From the NCBI GenBank assembly GCA_016218915.1, contig JACRCQ010000063.1, positions 28,071-92,070 of the forward strand: 64,000 nt of DNA, in the 5' to 3' direction. Shown piece by piece: positions 10,018 to 18,773 of this stretch. A program made the translations under genes and the position numbers. Within the stretch, counting starts at the first letter, position 1. The number at the start of each line of letters is the position of its first letter. The stretch is from Deltaproteobacteria bacterium. GTDB taxonomy: Bacteria > Myxococcota_A > Polyangia > Polyangiales > Polyangiaceae. Below the pieces are notes generated by a model. That model searched no databases, was not told the DNA's origin, and worked only from the letters and a program-made list of their open reading frames with translations.

Positions 10018-11934
10018 ATGCGCGCGAACAACTGGATCGCAGCCGCTTTCGTGTGTGCGGGCGCCCTGGGCTTCTGCTCCGAAGCTCTCGCCGCCGGTAC
10101 CGAACTGCCCATGTATCTCGCCAAGCCCGGCGACATCAACGTCAACGGCGTCCTCAAGGAGTGGGGCAACCCCTTCACCCCCTTGAGCCAGACCGTCCAG
10201 GGATCGCCCGCTGGATGCAAGGTCGAAGGAGCGCTCGCCTACGACGACCAGTGGGTCTACATCGCAGGCGAGGTCACCGACAAATCCTTCGTGCGCACCG
10301 GCGCGTTCGGTCCCAACGAGGACCACGCCGTGGTCGTGCTCACGTTCCCGGACGAGCAGGGGCAATACCGCACGCTCTACGAGCTCGAGATCTACGCGGG
10401 CGTTCCCGGCAAGTCCGCAGGGCAGGTCAAGGCGCGCGGTCTGGGCGTGGTGTCCACCGCCACCCTGGTCGAGATGAAGACCAGCGATGGATACGACTTC
10501 GAGGTCAAGGTCCCCTGGAACCTGTTCCCGCCCGCGGCTCGCGTGCGCACAGGCATCCGCGGCGCGATGCTCTACTACAACGCCACGGGCGGCAGCATCT
10601 CCGGCGTGATCGGCACCGTGGACAAGACCAGCCCGGCCGCAAGCCTGCCGTGGATGCCCACCGCCTGCGAGCAAAGCCTCAAGAATGGGCTGCTTCGGGA
10701 TCGCGGCATCACCACCCCGCCCCAGTTCGACTTCAAGGCCGACGTCGCAGGCGATGCCATGAAGGAGAGCGTGCTCGTCTACGACCGCTACCTCGTCGTG
10801 CTCGGCCCCCACTACCGCAACGGCACCGAGTACTTCTACAGCGACCTGGAAGCTGACGCGAGCGCAGGCATGGTCCCCATGTTCGACGTCAAGGAAGTGA
10901 CCAACGACGGCAAGGCCGAGATCGTCATGCGCAAGCGCGTCAACGTCGGCGCTGGCTGGCGTGAGCTCTTCGCCGTGCTCGGCTTTGACGCCCAAGGCTC
11001 GCCCAAGTCCATCTTCGAGCACGAGACCGGCTTGTCGTCGTCTGTCGGCACCATCCAGAACGACGTGCGCGTCAACGGTCGCTCGATCGTCTTCTCGCTT
11101 GGCACAGCCACTGGATACAACTCCGGCAACTACCATGAGCCGACCGACACCGATCGCGCGCCGATGCTCCTGCCGTGGGGAGCGATCAAGTCGCAGACCT
11201 ACGAGTGGAGCGGCAAGGAGTTCAAGCTGATCGCGACCGAGAAGAAGGCCGCTGGCGACAATGCCACGCCGTCCGGGCCGCCTGCGCCTCCTGCTCCACG
11301 CCCTCCAAGCCAGGAAGAGCTGCTCGACCAGGTGTTCAACCTGTACAAGAGCGAGCGGAAGATTCCAGCAGGCATCGCGCCCCGCTTCGACTTCGTGACC
11401 AATGTTGCAGAAGATGAACGCACCGAGCGGGTGCTCGCCCACGACCGGGACATCGTGGTGTTCGGCAAGGGCTTCAAGGAAGGGCGCGGGTACGTCTACG
11501 TCACCTTGACCGCGTTCCAGGAAGCCAAGGACATCATCGACATGACGGCTCGCGACATGACCGGCGACGGGCTGGCTGACATCATCGTGCGGGGCGTACA
11601 AACGACCAAGGCACCCGAAGAGATGGGCGCCGGGGATCTCGTTCGCGAGGTCCTCTTCATCTACACCGTGTCGCCCCAGGGCATTGCCCGCGTGTTCGCC
11701 GCTGAGACTGCGCTGTCGCTCGGAGACAAGCGCATGCAGGGCATCATCGCGTTTCTGGCCGGGAAATCGGGGCTCGACATCGAGATCCGTCCAGGCAGGT
11801 CCGTGGGTTGGGACAGGAGTACCTGGCCCTACAAGCAGGACACCGAGTCGGTCAGCGGGCTCGAGCCGCTGCTCTTGCCGTGGACGACCCAGCCGGTCCG
11901 GTACCGCTTCGGCGGCGATCGCTACTCACGCTAG
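10018..11934 (+). CDS. secreted protein with DOMON/CBM9-like domain and two FG-GAP-like repeats
   Basis: 638 residues with a Sec signal peptide (MRANNWIAAAFVCAGALGFCSEALA). Residues about 32-200 resemble a CBM9/DOMON sandwich (INVNGVLKEWGNPF opening, alternating strands, WVYIAGEV). Two homologous segments follow, each starting with FDFKADVAGD or FDFVTNVAED and ending in an Asp-rich turn (VTNDGKAEIV; MTGDGLADIIV), like Ca-binding FG-GAP/VCBS blades. A Pro-rich linker at about 420 separates them. It probably acts in the periplasm or outside the cell as a binding protein. No catalytic motif was seen. Starts 58 bases after the ATPase but may have its own promoter. Confidence 0.6.
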   Translation: MRANNWIAAAFVCAGALGFCSEALAAGTELPMYLAKPGDINVNGVLKEWGNPFTPLSQTVQGSPAGCKVEGALAYDDQWVYIAGEVTDKSFVRTGAFGPNEDHAVVVLTFPDEQGQYRTLYELEIYAGVPGKSAGQVKARGLGVVSTATLVEMKTSDGYDFEVKVPWNLFPPAARVRTGIRGAMLYYNATGGSISGVIGTVDKTSPAASLPWMPTACEQSLKNGLLRDRGITTPPQFDFKADVAGDAMKESVLVYDRYLVVLGPHYRNGTEYFYSDLEADASAGMVPMFDVKEVTNDGKAEIVMRKRVNVGAGWRELFAVLGFDAQGSPKSIFEHETGLSSSVGTIQNDVRVNGRSIVFSLGTATGYNSGNYHEPTDTDRAPMLLPWGAIKSQTYEWSGKEFKLIATEKKAAGDNATPSGPPAPPAPRPPSQEELLDQVFNLYKSERKIPAGIAPRFDFVTNVAEDERTERVLAHDRDIVVFGKGFKEGRGYVYVTLTAFQEAKDIIDMTARDMTGDGLADIIVRGVQTTKAPEEMGAGDLVREVLFIYTVSPQGIARVFAAETALSLGDKRMQGIIAFLAGKSGLDIEIRPGRSVGWDRSTWPYKQDTESVSGLEPLLLPWTTQPVRYRFGGDRYSR

Positions 11935-11967
11935 ATCAACGTCGCCCCTCGCCCACGAGCTGGTTTC

Positions 11968-12807
11968 GTGCCACCATGGAAAGCCGTGGGTCGGCCCGCA
12001 CTTCGCCCTGTGGCGCCCGAAGAGGAAGCGCTGCTTGACACCGCCGAGGTGCCTGCGGCGGTCGTGTGCGCCATCTGCGGCAGCCCTGACTGCCTCGGTT
12101 GCTCTGTCGAAGAAGAGCACACGCTCCCATCCGGCGTGATCGCCATCATCCCGTGGGAGCGTCCCATGGGCTCGAGCTGGACGCGGCTCTGGGCCACGGC
12201 ATCGGCTTCCACCCTGCGCGCTGAATCGTTCTTCGGCCCGATCCCCAAGGGCGAGTACGCCTCGGCATTGCGCTTCTCGGTCGTCTGCGAGCTGATGGCG
12301 GTCAGCTCCGTGGCGCTTGCGATCAGCGCCGGCGTGTTCGCCATTGCTCCCACGATGTCGATCGCATTGCTGCGCGACCCGCACACGCGGGGGCTCGTGC
12401 TGCGCCTGGTCATGCTCGGCGTGCCCGCATTTGCAGCGCTGCTGGTCGTTGCGCACGTCGTCTACGGCTGGGCCATGGATCGGGGAGCTGTGCGCGCCGG
12501 AGCACGGCCCCACCGCGTGCAGGCGCTGCGCTTCGGCATGTACGGCACAGGTCTCGACCTGATGACCTCGCCGATCGGCATGGCCTACACGCTCCTGTCG
12601 CAGGGCCCGCGCGCCATGCTCAACCTCCTGCCCGCTGCGTTCGAAGTCCCTTCCATCGCTTGCCGCGCGCTGCTCAGGCGCGTGTATCACCTCGCGGACG
12701 AGCCTGCTGCGAAGGCGCGCAGATACGGCGGGATCCTGATCGCGATCCTCGGTCTCGCGATGGTGATCGCAGTGATGACCCTGCTCGCGATCGCGATGTT
12801 CGTGTGA
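11968..12807 (+). CDS. membrane protein with N-terminal Cys cluster, Yip1-like
   Basis: 279 residues from a GTG start. The N-terminal soluble part has CAICGSPDCLGC at about 35-46, a probable small metal-binding knuckle. About four to five hydrophobic segments follow (about 105-135, 145-170, 200-220 and 255-278), an arrangement like Yip1-domain proteins. Function is unknown. It follows the secreted repeat protein by 33 bases on the same strand. A later start would lose the Cys cluster, so I keep the long form. Confidence 0.55.
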   Translation: MPPWKAVGRPALRPVAPEEEALLDTAEVPAAVVCAICGSPDCLGCSVEEEHTLPSGVIAIIPWERPMGSSWTRLWATASASTLRAESFFGPIPKGEYASALRFSVVCELMAVSSVALAISAGVFAIAPTMSIALLRDPHTRGLVLRLVMLGVPAFAALLVVAHVVYGWAMDRGAVRAGARPHRVQALRFGMYGTGLDLMTSPIGMAYTLLSQGPRAMLNLLPAAFEVPSIACRALLRRVYHLADEPAAKARRYGGILIAILGLAMVIAVMTLLAIAMFV

Positions 12808-12819
12808 CGCGCCCCTCGG

Positions 12820-13392
12820 CTACTCGGAGCCGATCGTGAAGACCGAGTCCGATGGCGCTGCGCTGTGGCATCCCGCGCAGTCCGGCAGCGCACCTGATCG
12901 CAGCACAGTGCCGTCCGGCTCTGCGACCGCGTAGCACCACTCGACGTGGCTCGGATCCCGCGTCGCAGCGCGACGCTCCATGGCGAGCACCGGACCCGGG
13001 GCGTCGTCGGCAGCGCGCTTGTGCTCTGCGACCCACAACGCGCCCGCAGCGGAGCGAGAGCGCACGCCGATCGCGTTGACACGGACCGACGCGCTGTACT
13101 GTCCACCCGCATGTCCGAGCGAGACGAAGCCGCTTCGCACCGTGTGCAGGGCGGCGCGCGCGTCAGGAGCCAGCGACGACAACGCGGGCGACGAGCAGTC
13201 GATCGAGGATGCGCTCGATGAAGCAGCGGGCCCGGAGCCAGAGCCAGAGGGTGGCGCGTCAGCGCGGGGCAACGCATCGGGGCCAGGGCGCCAGCCCGAA
13301 GTCGAGCTGCCGTGGCTGCGCGGGGAAAACACGCATCCGGCTGCGACCGCGCACGCTGCGACAACGAAGATCGCGCAGCGGCTGACGCTCAG
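12820..13392 (-). CDS. haem-c P460-like lipoprotein, probable non-ATG start
   Basis: The C-terminal 110 residues resemble the cytochrome P460-type domain: RVNAIGVRSR, then WVAEHKR, EWCYAVAEPDG and a single haem-c site CAGCH near the end. A GTG at 13332 would give 170 residues and no export signal. Reading on upstream gives hydrophobic IFVVAACAVAAGC, a good lipobox, starting at a CTG (13392) that overlaps the stop of the barrel gene (CTGA). I therefore infer a coupled non-ATG start and a periplasmic lipoprotein cytochrome. A Ser/Gly/Pro-rich linker separates lipobox and domain. The start is uncertain; the haem motif is clear. Confidence 0.6.
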   Translation of the reverse strand: MSVSRCAIFVVAACAVAAGCVFSPRSHGSSTSGWRPGPDALPRADAPPSGSGSGPAASSSASSIDCSSPALSSLAPDARAALHTVRSGFVSLGHAGGQYSASVRVNAIGVRSRSAAGALWVAEHKRAADDAPGPVLAMERRAATRDPSHVEWCYAVAEPDGTVLRSGALPDCAGCHSAAPSDSVFTIGSE

Positions 13393-14486
13393 AACATGGC
13401 TCCCACGGAGAAGGCCATGGTGTACTGCTTGGGCACGCCCTTCAGGTCGCGATCATTGTTGTTCGCGGCGGACGAGTCGAGCAGGTCGGTGATGTAGTGC
13501 ACGCCGAAGAACACCATCTCGTAGCGGTAGTTGCCGCCGACGATGAGGCGCTGCCGACGCAGCCGTACGGCGTCGAACACGAACGTGTTGTTGTAGTCGA
13601 GCGGAGAGCCGCCATTGCACACCGGCTGGCCGTCGTAGGGACGGTTTGGAAGCGGCGTGCCGGGCGTTCCGGGAACGTTCGGGCCGACGTAGCCGCACTG
13701 ACGGTTGGGGTCGGTGGAGGGCGTGGTGTCGATCAGCCCTGAGTCGCCGAAGATCCAGACCATCTGCCAGCCGGCGTACGGCGTGAAGACCGACGAATCG
13801 GCAATGGTGAACGGCTTGGAGAGCTTGACGTCCAGGCCGACGGTCGTCAGCTGCATCTGGGGCGTGCCGGTGATCGTGCGAACGCCGCCGCCGACCGAGA
13901 GGTCGGGGAGCACGCCCATGACGCCGCGTCGGAAGCCTTCGAGCAGCGACAGGCTCACGTCAGCTCCGATGATCATGAAGCTGGTGTGGGACATGTACCC
14001 GAGCAGGCCTGCGATCTCGAGGCCCATCGGGAAGCCCTTGCGCATCTTCGCGTAGTAGACCTGCGCGAATTGATCCGGGCTGTTGTTGCGGATGCTCGCC
14101 TTGTTCGTGTTCGGATCGGTCGAGCCACGCGTACCGTTCACCAGGTAGTCGGCGTCCTTGTCCATCGAGGTGTAGGAACCCTCGATGCTGATCTCGTAGC
14201 CGCCGTAGCCGGTGGTTCGCGCGGAGTGCAGCGCGAGCGGTGCAAGCGCGAAACCGTACTGGTTGACCAGGCGCTTGAAAGCGACGTCATCCGGCTGGCA
14301 TTCGCCAGCCATCTGGTTCCAAGCGCCGACGTTGGACAAGCCGCCGGATGTGGGCAGCTGGTGGCAGGCCGGATTGCGCACGAGCCGCTCGAGCGCCGGG
14401 TCCATGGGCTCGGCCTGTGCTTCGGTCTGGATGGCGATCAGCGACAGCGCAACGGTCGCGGACGCGAGCAAGCCTCGTGCACGCAT
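13389..14486 (-). CDS. outer-membrane beta-barrel protein
   Basis: 365 residues with signal peptide MRARGLLASATVALSLIAIQTEAQA. The mature part is rich in alternating strands (YEISIEGSYTSM, VGGNYRYEMVFFGVHYITDL) and ends in Phe (MAFSVGAMF), the usual C-terminal residue of outer-membrane barrels. A Gly/Pro/Cys loop at about 265-300 (NRQCGYVGPN to VCNGG) is probably surface-exposed. No channel specificity can be read. The P460-like lipoprotein follows with a four-base overlap. Confidence 0.75.
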   Translation of the reverse strand: MRARGLLASATVALSLIAIQTEAQAEPMDPALERLVRNPACHQLPTSGGLSNVGAWNQMAGECQPDDVAFKRLVNQYGFALAPLALHSARTTGYGGYEISIEGSYTSMDKDADYLVNGTRGSTDPNTNKASIRNNSPDQFAQVYYAKMRKGFPMGLEIAGLLGYMSHTSFMIIGADVSLSLLEGFRRGVMGVLPDLSVGGGVRTITGTPQMQLTTVGLDVKLSKPFTIADSSVFTPYAGWQMVWIFGDSGLIDTTPSTDPNRQCGYVGPNVPGTPGTPLPNRPYDGQPVCNGGSPLDYNNTFVFDAVRLRRQRLIVGGNYRYEMVFFGVHYITDLLDSSAANNNDRDLKGVPKQYTMAFSVGAMF

Positions 14487-14626
14487 TCGTTTCTCCAGCG
14501 TCGGAGGCTACTTTCTCGGCGCGGGTTGCGTCAAGCGAGCTTTTCCCCCAATCGGAACGAGGAGCGGCTCGCCTTGGGGCGGGCAACGCTGGCTTGGGGC
14601 GTCCGGAGGGGCTAGAACCGGGCGCG

Positions 14627-15145
14627 ATGGCCCCAACGAGCGGAGGCAGGCTCCGCAGCCGGCCCCTGGCACCCCCGCTGCAGGTGGTGCTGGTCGAGCC
14701 GGAAATCCCGCAAAACACAGGCAACATTGCCAGAATGTGCGCGGCTACGCTCTCTCCGCTGCATCTGGTGGGGCCCCTGGGCTTCCGCATCGATGAAAAG
14801 GCTGTTCGGCGGGCAGGGCTGGACTACTGGCATCTCGTGCAAGTGCATCGGCACGTGTCCATCGAGCATTTCCGCCACGCCTCCCCAGCCTCCCGGCTCG
14901 TCTTTTTTTCGGCCAAGGCCCACCGAAGCTACTTGCAGGTCCAGTACCAGGCCGGCGACGCGCTGGTGTTCGGACGAGAGAGCGTGGGGCTGCCCGAGGA
15001 GCTGGTCGATGCCCACCAGGAGGACGTCTACGGGATCCCGACGCTGGGAGCGGTGCGGTCGCTCAACCTGGCGAACGCAGTGGGGATCGTTCTGTACGAG
15101 GCGCTTCGTCAGCTTGGGGCACTCGACGAGACCTTCGTGGGGTGA
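14627..15145 (+). CDS. trmL: tRNA (cytidine(34)-2'-O)-methyltransferase
   Basis: 172 residues of SPOUT (trefoil knot) methyltransferase. EPEIPQNTGNIARMCA at the start, LVFGRESVGLPEEL in the middle and VRSLNLANAVGIVLYEALRQ at the knotted C-terminus are all TrmL/YibK signatures. It methylates the wobble ribose of tRNA-Leu species with SAM, as a dimer. The open frame extends further upstream, but MAPTSGG is the first start that fits the family length. Confidence 0.9.
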   Translation: MAPTSGGRLRSRPLAPPLQVVLVEPEIPQNTGNIARMCAATLSPLHLVGPLGFRIDEKAVRRAGLDYWHLVQVHRHVSIEHFRHASPASRLVFFSAKAHRSYLQVQYQAGDALVFGRESVGLPEELVDAHQEDVYGIPTLGAVRSLNLANAVGIVLYEALRQLGALDETFVG

Positions 15146-15480
15146 GCAGGGAGCGAGGCGGAACCGGGGCGGCGGGCGACAAAAAGACCAACGCGCGTCA
15201 ACGGGGCCGCGATGATTCGTCCGTTGGCGCGCGCGTGTCTCTTCTTGCTGTTCAGGGAGGAGGCTACGAGATGCTGTGGCTGCGGGCTCCTTCTTCTGGG
15301 GCGGCATCGCGGTGCCGCTACCTGCTTCGCTTCGTCCTTCGCCCGTTAAAACCACCACGAGGCGGATCTGTTCCCGGCGGGGATCTTTTTTGAGATCGAG
15401 CGTTTTGGGTGCGTACGGTCTTGCCGGACCTGGGCTGGGAGGCTAGTTTCTGTGCGCCGCGGACCGTTGGGTCCGGGCGA
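15146..15480. other. intergenic, upstream of tRNA-Arg
   Basis: No gene seen. A short inverted repeat GATC-T-run-GATC lies at about 15383-15399. The tRNA promoter should lie near the right end, but no clear -35/-10 pair stands out. Confidence 0.4.
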
Positions 15481-15554
15481 GCGCCACTAGCTCAGCTGGA
15501 TAGAGCGTCGGCCTCCGGAGCCGAAGGCCAGTGGTTCGAATCCACTGTGGCGCG
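15481..15554 (+). tRNA. tRNA-Arg, anticodon CCG
   Basis: A full cloverleaf can be folded: acceptor GCGCCAC with GTGGCGC, D stem GCTC/GAGC, anticodon stem TCGGC/GCCGA around loop CTCCGGA (anticodon CCG, reading CGG), and T arm AGTGG-TTCGAAT-CCACT. CCA is not encoded. The integrase gene runs antisense over nearly all of it, which marks this tRNA as the integration target. Confidence 0.93.
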
Positions 15555-16851
15555 CAGTCGAAGATGACCGAGATCGCTTCGCTTTTCGAGCCGAGCGATC
15601 GGACTCTTCGGTGCCGGATCGGGTGGCTTGTAACAAGGATGTGACAAGCTGCGAGCTAGCGTCTGCAACGCTCTGCTGAGGAATGGACTCGCCGAAGCTC
15701 AATCGGTCCACCTCGTCGCGCAGGTAGCCGGGCAACAGGTGCCCATAGACTTCCATCGTGATGCGCGGATCAGCGTGCCGAAGGATCTTCTGCACCGCTG
15801 CCACGCTCGCGCCGGCCATCAGGAGCAAGCTCGCGGTCGTGTGCCGAAGATCGTGGAAGCGGATCTTGCGCACGCGCGCTTTGGGCCAAAGCAGGTGCTT
15901 GTGCCGCGGGCATCGTCGCGGCTCGGCGCCCGGATGGTCTTCTCGATGCGTGCATCCCTTCTTGCGGCACACGTGCGTGTAGCCGAGCACGATGCCTGCT
16001 CGCCCGAGCGCGCGCCGCAGCACTCCTTCGAGCGGCAAGTCCTTGCGCCACATCCCGCCCTCGGGGTTCGGGAACACCAGGTCACACGGCGACTCGTCGA
16101 TGGCCCGCTTCAAGTGCGGTGCGAGTTCGGCCGCGATCGGTACCGCCGCCGCAACCCCGCCCTTGGTTGTGTCGCGCTCATACGAGCGGCACACCGAGAT
16201 CAGGTTCGTCCCGAAGTCGACGTCTTGCTTGCGCAGTCCGAGGATCTCGCCTTTGCGCATGCCAGAATAGATAGCCGTCGCGAAGATCCCGAGATGTCGG
16301 TCGGACAACACCGCGAGCACGCAAGGCACTTCATCGACGCGTAGGAAATCCGGCAAGCGCTTGGGCACCTTCCTTCGCGGGACGCCGATGGCGGGGTTGT
16401 CCCCGGCCCAGCGACCGGTGAGCTTGGCCTTGTTGAACGCGGTCACCAGGAAGCGCCGCAGGTGGTTAAGCGTCTGCGGCCCGAGCTCATCGGAGCGCGC
16501 TTGCAGATGGGATTCGATGCGTCCAGCGGTCAGCTCGGTCAGGAGAAGTGGGCCGAGCTCGGACTCGATCAGGTTGCGTTCGATCGTGGACTTGTTCTTG
16601 TCGTGCGAGGGCGAAGCGGCCGAGTACGTCTTGAGCCACCAAGCGAGCAGCTCGCTTAGCGTTCCACCGCCATCCTCGGGCGGCAGCGGTTCGAGACCGA
16701 GCCGCTGACGTTCAGCACGCCGCTCCAGGTCCCCGGCAAGGCGTCTGGCTTCGGTCTTCGTGACCGCGCAGGACACGATCGAACGCCATCTTCCCCGCCC
16801 ATCCTTGTACCGCAGGTACCACCTGCCGCCCCTCGTGAACACCGACGCCAT
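15487..16851 (-). CDS. tyrosine recombinase/integrase with Cys/His insertion
   Basis: 454 residues. It has an Arm-binding N-terminus, a SAM-like core-binding domain (about 65-160), then a catalytic domain with Arg199 (GMRKGEILGL), HDLRH at 333-337, His359 (LRHAD) and Tyr369 (VYGHLL), the complete R-H-R-H-Y set. Between the first Arg and HDLRH lies an insertion with Cys295, Cys300, His302, His306, Cys314 and His317, probably a zinc knuckle. The last 22 residues are antisense tRNA-Arg. It integrates and excises the island. The start is separated from the excisionase-like stop by three bases. Confidence 0.95.
   Translation of the reverse strand: MASVFTRGGRWYLRYKDGRGRWRSIVSCAVTKTEARRLAGDLERRAERQRLGLEPLPPEDGGGTLSELLAWWLKTYSAASPSHDKNKSTIERNLIESELGPLLLTELTAGRIESHLQARSDELGPQTLNHLRRFLVTAFNKAKLTGRWAGDNPAIGVPRRKVPKRLPDFLRVDEVPCVLAVLSDRHLGIFATAIYSGMRKGEILGLRKQDVDFGTNLISVCRSYERDTTKGGVAAAVPIAAELAPHLKRAIDESPCDLVFPNPEGGMWRKDLPLEGVLRRALGRAGIVLGYTHVCRKKGCTHREDHPGAEPRRCPRHKHLLWPKARVRKIRFHDLRHTTASLLLMAGASVAAVQKILRHADPRITMEVYGHLLPGYLRDEVDRLSFGESIPQQSVADASSQLVTSLLQATRSGTEESDRSARKAKRSRSSSTARHSGFEPLAFGSGGRRSIQLS
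15508..15554. other. probable attachment site (left end of island)
   Basis: The anticodon-to-3' part of tRNA-Arg is the usual crossover for tRNA-targeting tyrosine integrases, and the integrase gene starts its antisense overlap here. The exact core is not known, and I did not find a second copy of this 3' half in the window. Confidence 0.5.
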
Positions 16852-16854
16852 GAC

Positions 16855-17112
16855 TCACCCCGCCTTGCGAACAGGTACCGCAGATCGGCCGCTGCGCAAG
16901 GTCTTTGCGCGATCCACCACCGGGCGTTCGCCGCGTGCGAACGCGCGCATGTCATCCGGAACGAACCTCAGCAAGCCGCCGATGCGCACGCATGGCAGCT
17001 CACCGGACTCGGCGCGGTGGTAGACCCAGGAGCGGCTCACCTTGAGGTAGGTAGCCACATCGTTGGCGTTCCAGAGCCCTTCTTCGTTCTTGGCGAGTTG
17101 CTCCATCATCAT
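16855..17112 (-). CDS. excisionase-like helix-turn-helix protein
   Basis: 85 residues with a MerR/AlpA-type winged HTH: WNANDVATYLKVSRSWVYHRAESGELPCVRIGG, then LRFVPDDMRAFARG as the wing and C-cap. Such proteins bend att DNA and direct integrase to excision, or act as regulators of it. It sits directly upstream of the integrase on the same strand, so they form one unit. Several Met codons at the start make the exact first residue unsure. Confidence 0.85.
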   Translation of the reverse strand: MMMEQLAKNEEGLWNANDVATYLKVSRSWVYHRAESGELPCVRIGGLLRFVPDDMRAFARGERPVVDRAKTLRSGRSAVPVRKAG

Positions 17113-17264
17113 CTCCTCCGACGCGAGACCAAGTAGCGGCGCTTCAGGTCCTCCTGAGATTCATGCGGACGGCCAACCGTTCGTTACGGTTTCCTGGGTT
17201 GCTCGGCCTCTCTGCCGATTCCACTGGCCCTTGTAATGCTCATACGCTACACCGGGCACTACAG

Positions 17265-18650
17265 ATGCCATTCGTCCGCCGAAAACGTGGTCAGGTACTC
17301 ATCGTCCGAAGCGTACGCGATTCAAAATCAGGGGCCGTGCGCCAGGAAGTGCTGCAACGGTTCGCCTCGCTCCCTGAACTCCTGGCTGCCCTTCGTCCGG
17401 AGGGTTGGCGTCAGCTCAGGCAGGCCATGCAGTGGAAGTTCCCGGGCATTCGCTGCGATTGGGAGCGGTTGCGCGCGGACCTTGCCGCGCAGGCAACCGA
17501 ATGGTCAGCGGACGCCACGGGGAGTGCGGTTCGCAGGAAAGCGAAGACGACCAGAATCGTCGATGCACTGAACCAAACGCTATCTCGGTTGTCTCCGGCG
17601 AGACTGCACGACGCAGAGATCATCTCCGAGAATCGCGTCGCGCTTGTTGAGCTGCGCGACACCATCGACCGACTGCTTCGGCCAACGCAGCAGCACGAAA
17701 CGACGCCGATCGACTCGGCGGAGAAGGAGGATACCGACGTGGAACAGGATTTGTCCGAGTCTCAGACCAAGGCTGACCACATCTTCGACCAAGGCATGGA
17801 GCATTGGTGGAAAGGAGATCGGACGCGTGCATGCCGTTTGTACCGCCAGGCGCTCAAGCTCGATCCCTTCCACGCGGATGCTCACAATCACCTAGGAATC
17901 ATGCTGCTCGATCGCACCAAGTTCGCCGATGCGGAAAGGCACTTCCAGGCCGCCGTGGAGGGAGGTGAGCGGGGGCTCGTTCGCGAGGAAGGGCTGGTCG
18001 AGTGGGGGTGCATGGAGAATCGACCGTACTTGAGGGGGCTCGCCAACCTTGCCCTCGTCTACCGCGACACAGAGCGCTGGAGCGAAGCACTTGAACTCCA
18101 TCTTCGCATCCTCAAGCTGAACCCGAACGACAACCAAGGGATCCGATGGCTGGTCGGGGAGGAGTACCACCGGCTTGGAAATCTCGAACGCGCCATCAAG
18201 GCGTACGAGAACGCCGCCGAAGAGCCGGGCTGTTGTTTCGGACTGGCCTTGGCGCGCTTCGAGGCCGGTCGGCCGAGCGAACAGGTGGGAACCGCCCTGC
18301 TCGCTGGCTTTGCAGCGAACCGATACATCGCGCCGATGCTCTTGGGCGAGTCATGGGAGCGGTTGGACGGATTCCACGCGACCAACACGGCCGAACCCGA
18401 ATGGGGGGCTGATCAAGTGCGGGGGCTGCGCGTCCTTTGGCATCGTGTCCCCAAGAGCGCCGACGTGTTGCGCTTCTGGTGGAAGGCCGCACCGATTCGC
18501 AACTGGCGCGCGAAGCTCGACGAGATCATCGTGGCCCTCGGCAGAGTCCCGCCCTCCGACAAGCGAAACGAGATCGTTTCGCTCTCCATCACTCTACGAT
18601 CCAGAACCACGGTACGGGAGATGGTGCGCCAGGTTCTCGCCATGTCGTAG
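17265..18650 (+). CDS. TPR protein with VRRK-type N-terminal domain
   Basis: 461 residues from MPFVRRKRGQ. The frame is open to 17163 but the first 34 codons look non-coding. The N-terminal 35 residues form a small beta-rich module (VRRKRGQVLIVRSVRDSKSG). A helical segment follows, then at about 170-330 several TPR units (ACRLYRQALKLDPFHADAHNHLG; ERWSEALELHLRILKLNPND). The C-terminal third is helical and unrecognised. No catalytic motif. TPRs imply a scaffold or partner-binding role. First cargo gene of the island, divergent from the excisionase-like gene. Confidence 0.6.
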   Translation: MPFVRRKRGQVLIVRSVRDSKSGAVRQEVLQRFASLPELLAALRPEGWRQLRQAMQWKFPGIRCDWERLRADLAAQATEWSADATGSAVRRKAKTTRIVDALNQTLSRLSPARLHDAEIISENRVALVELRDTIDRLLRPTQQHETTPIDSAEKEDTDVEQDLSESQTKADHIFDQGMEHWWKGDRTRACRLYRQALKLDPFHADAHNHLGIMLLDRTKFADAERHFQAAVEGGERGLVREEGLVEWGCMENRPYLRGLANLALVYRDTERWSEALELHLRILKLNPNDNQGIRWLVGEEYHRLGNLERAIKAYENAAEEPGCCFGLALARFEAGRPSEQVGTALLAGFAANRYIAPMLLGESWERLDGFHATNTAEPEWGADQVRGLRVLWHRVPKSADVLRFWWKAAPIRNWRAKLDEIIVALGRVPPSDKRNEIVSLSITLRSRTTVREMVRQVLAMS

Positions 18651-18773
18651 CAATGCGGCGACGTCATCCACCTGCACGGACCACGACAGGGGCAGCCTGG
18701 GGACTATCGCGAACAACTAGCACTAGCCGTTTCGACCGTCAGGAGCGCCTGTACTTCAACAGGTTCCATGTGA

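Noticed and set aside
9913..11601. 562-residue minus-strand frame
   Set aside because: Antisense of the secreted two-repeat protein, which has a signal peptide and coherent domains on the plus strand.
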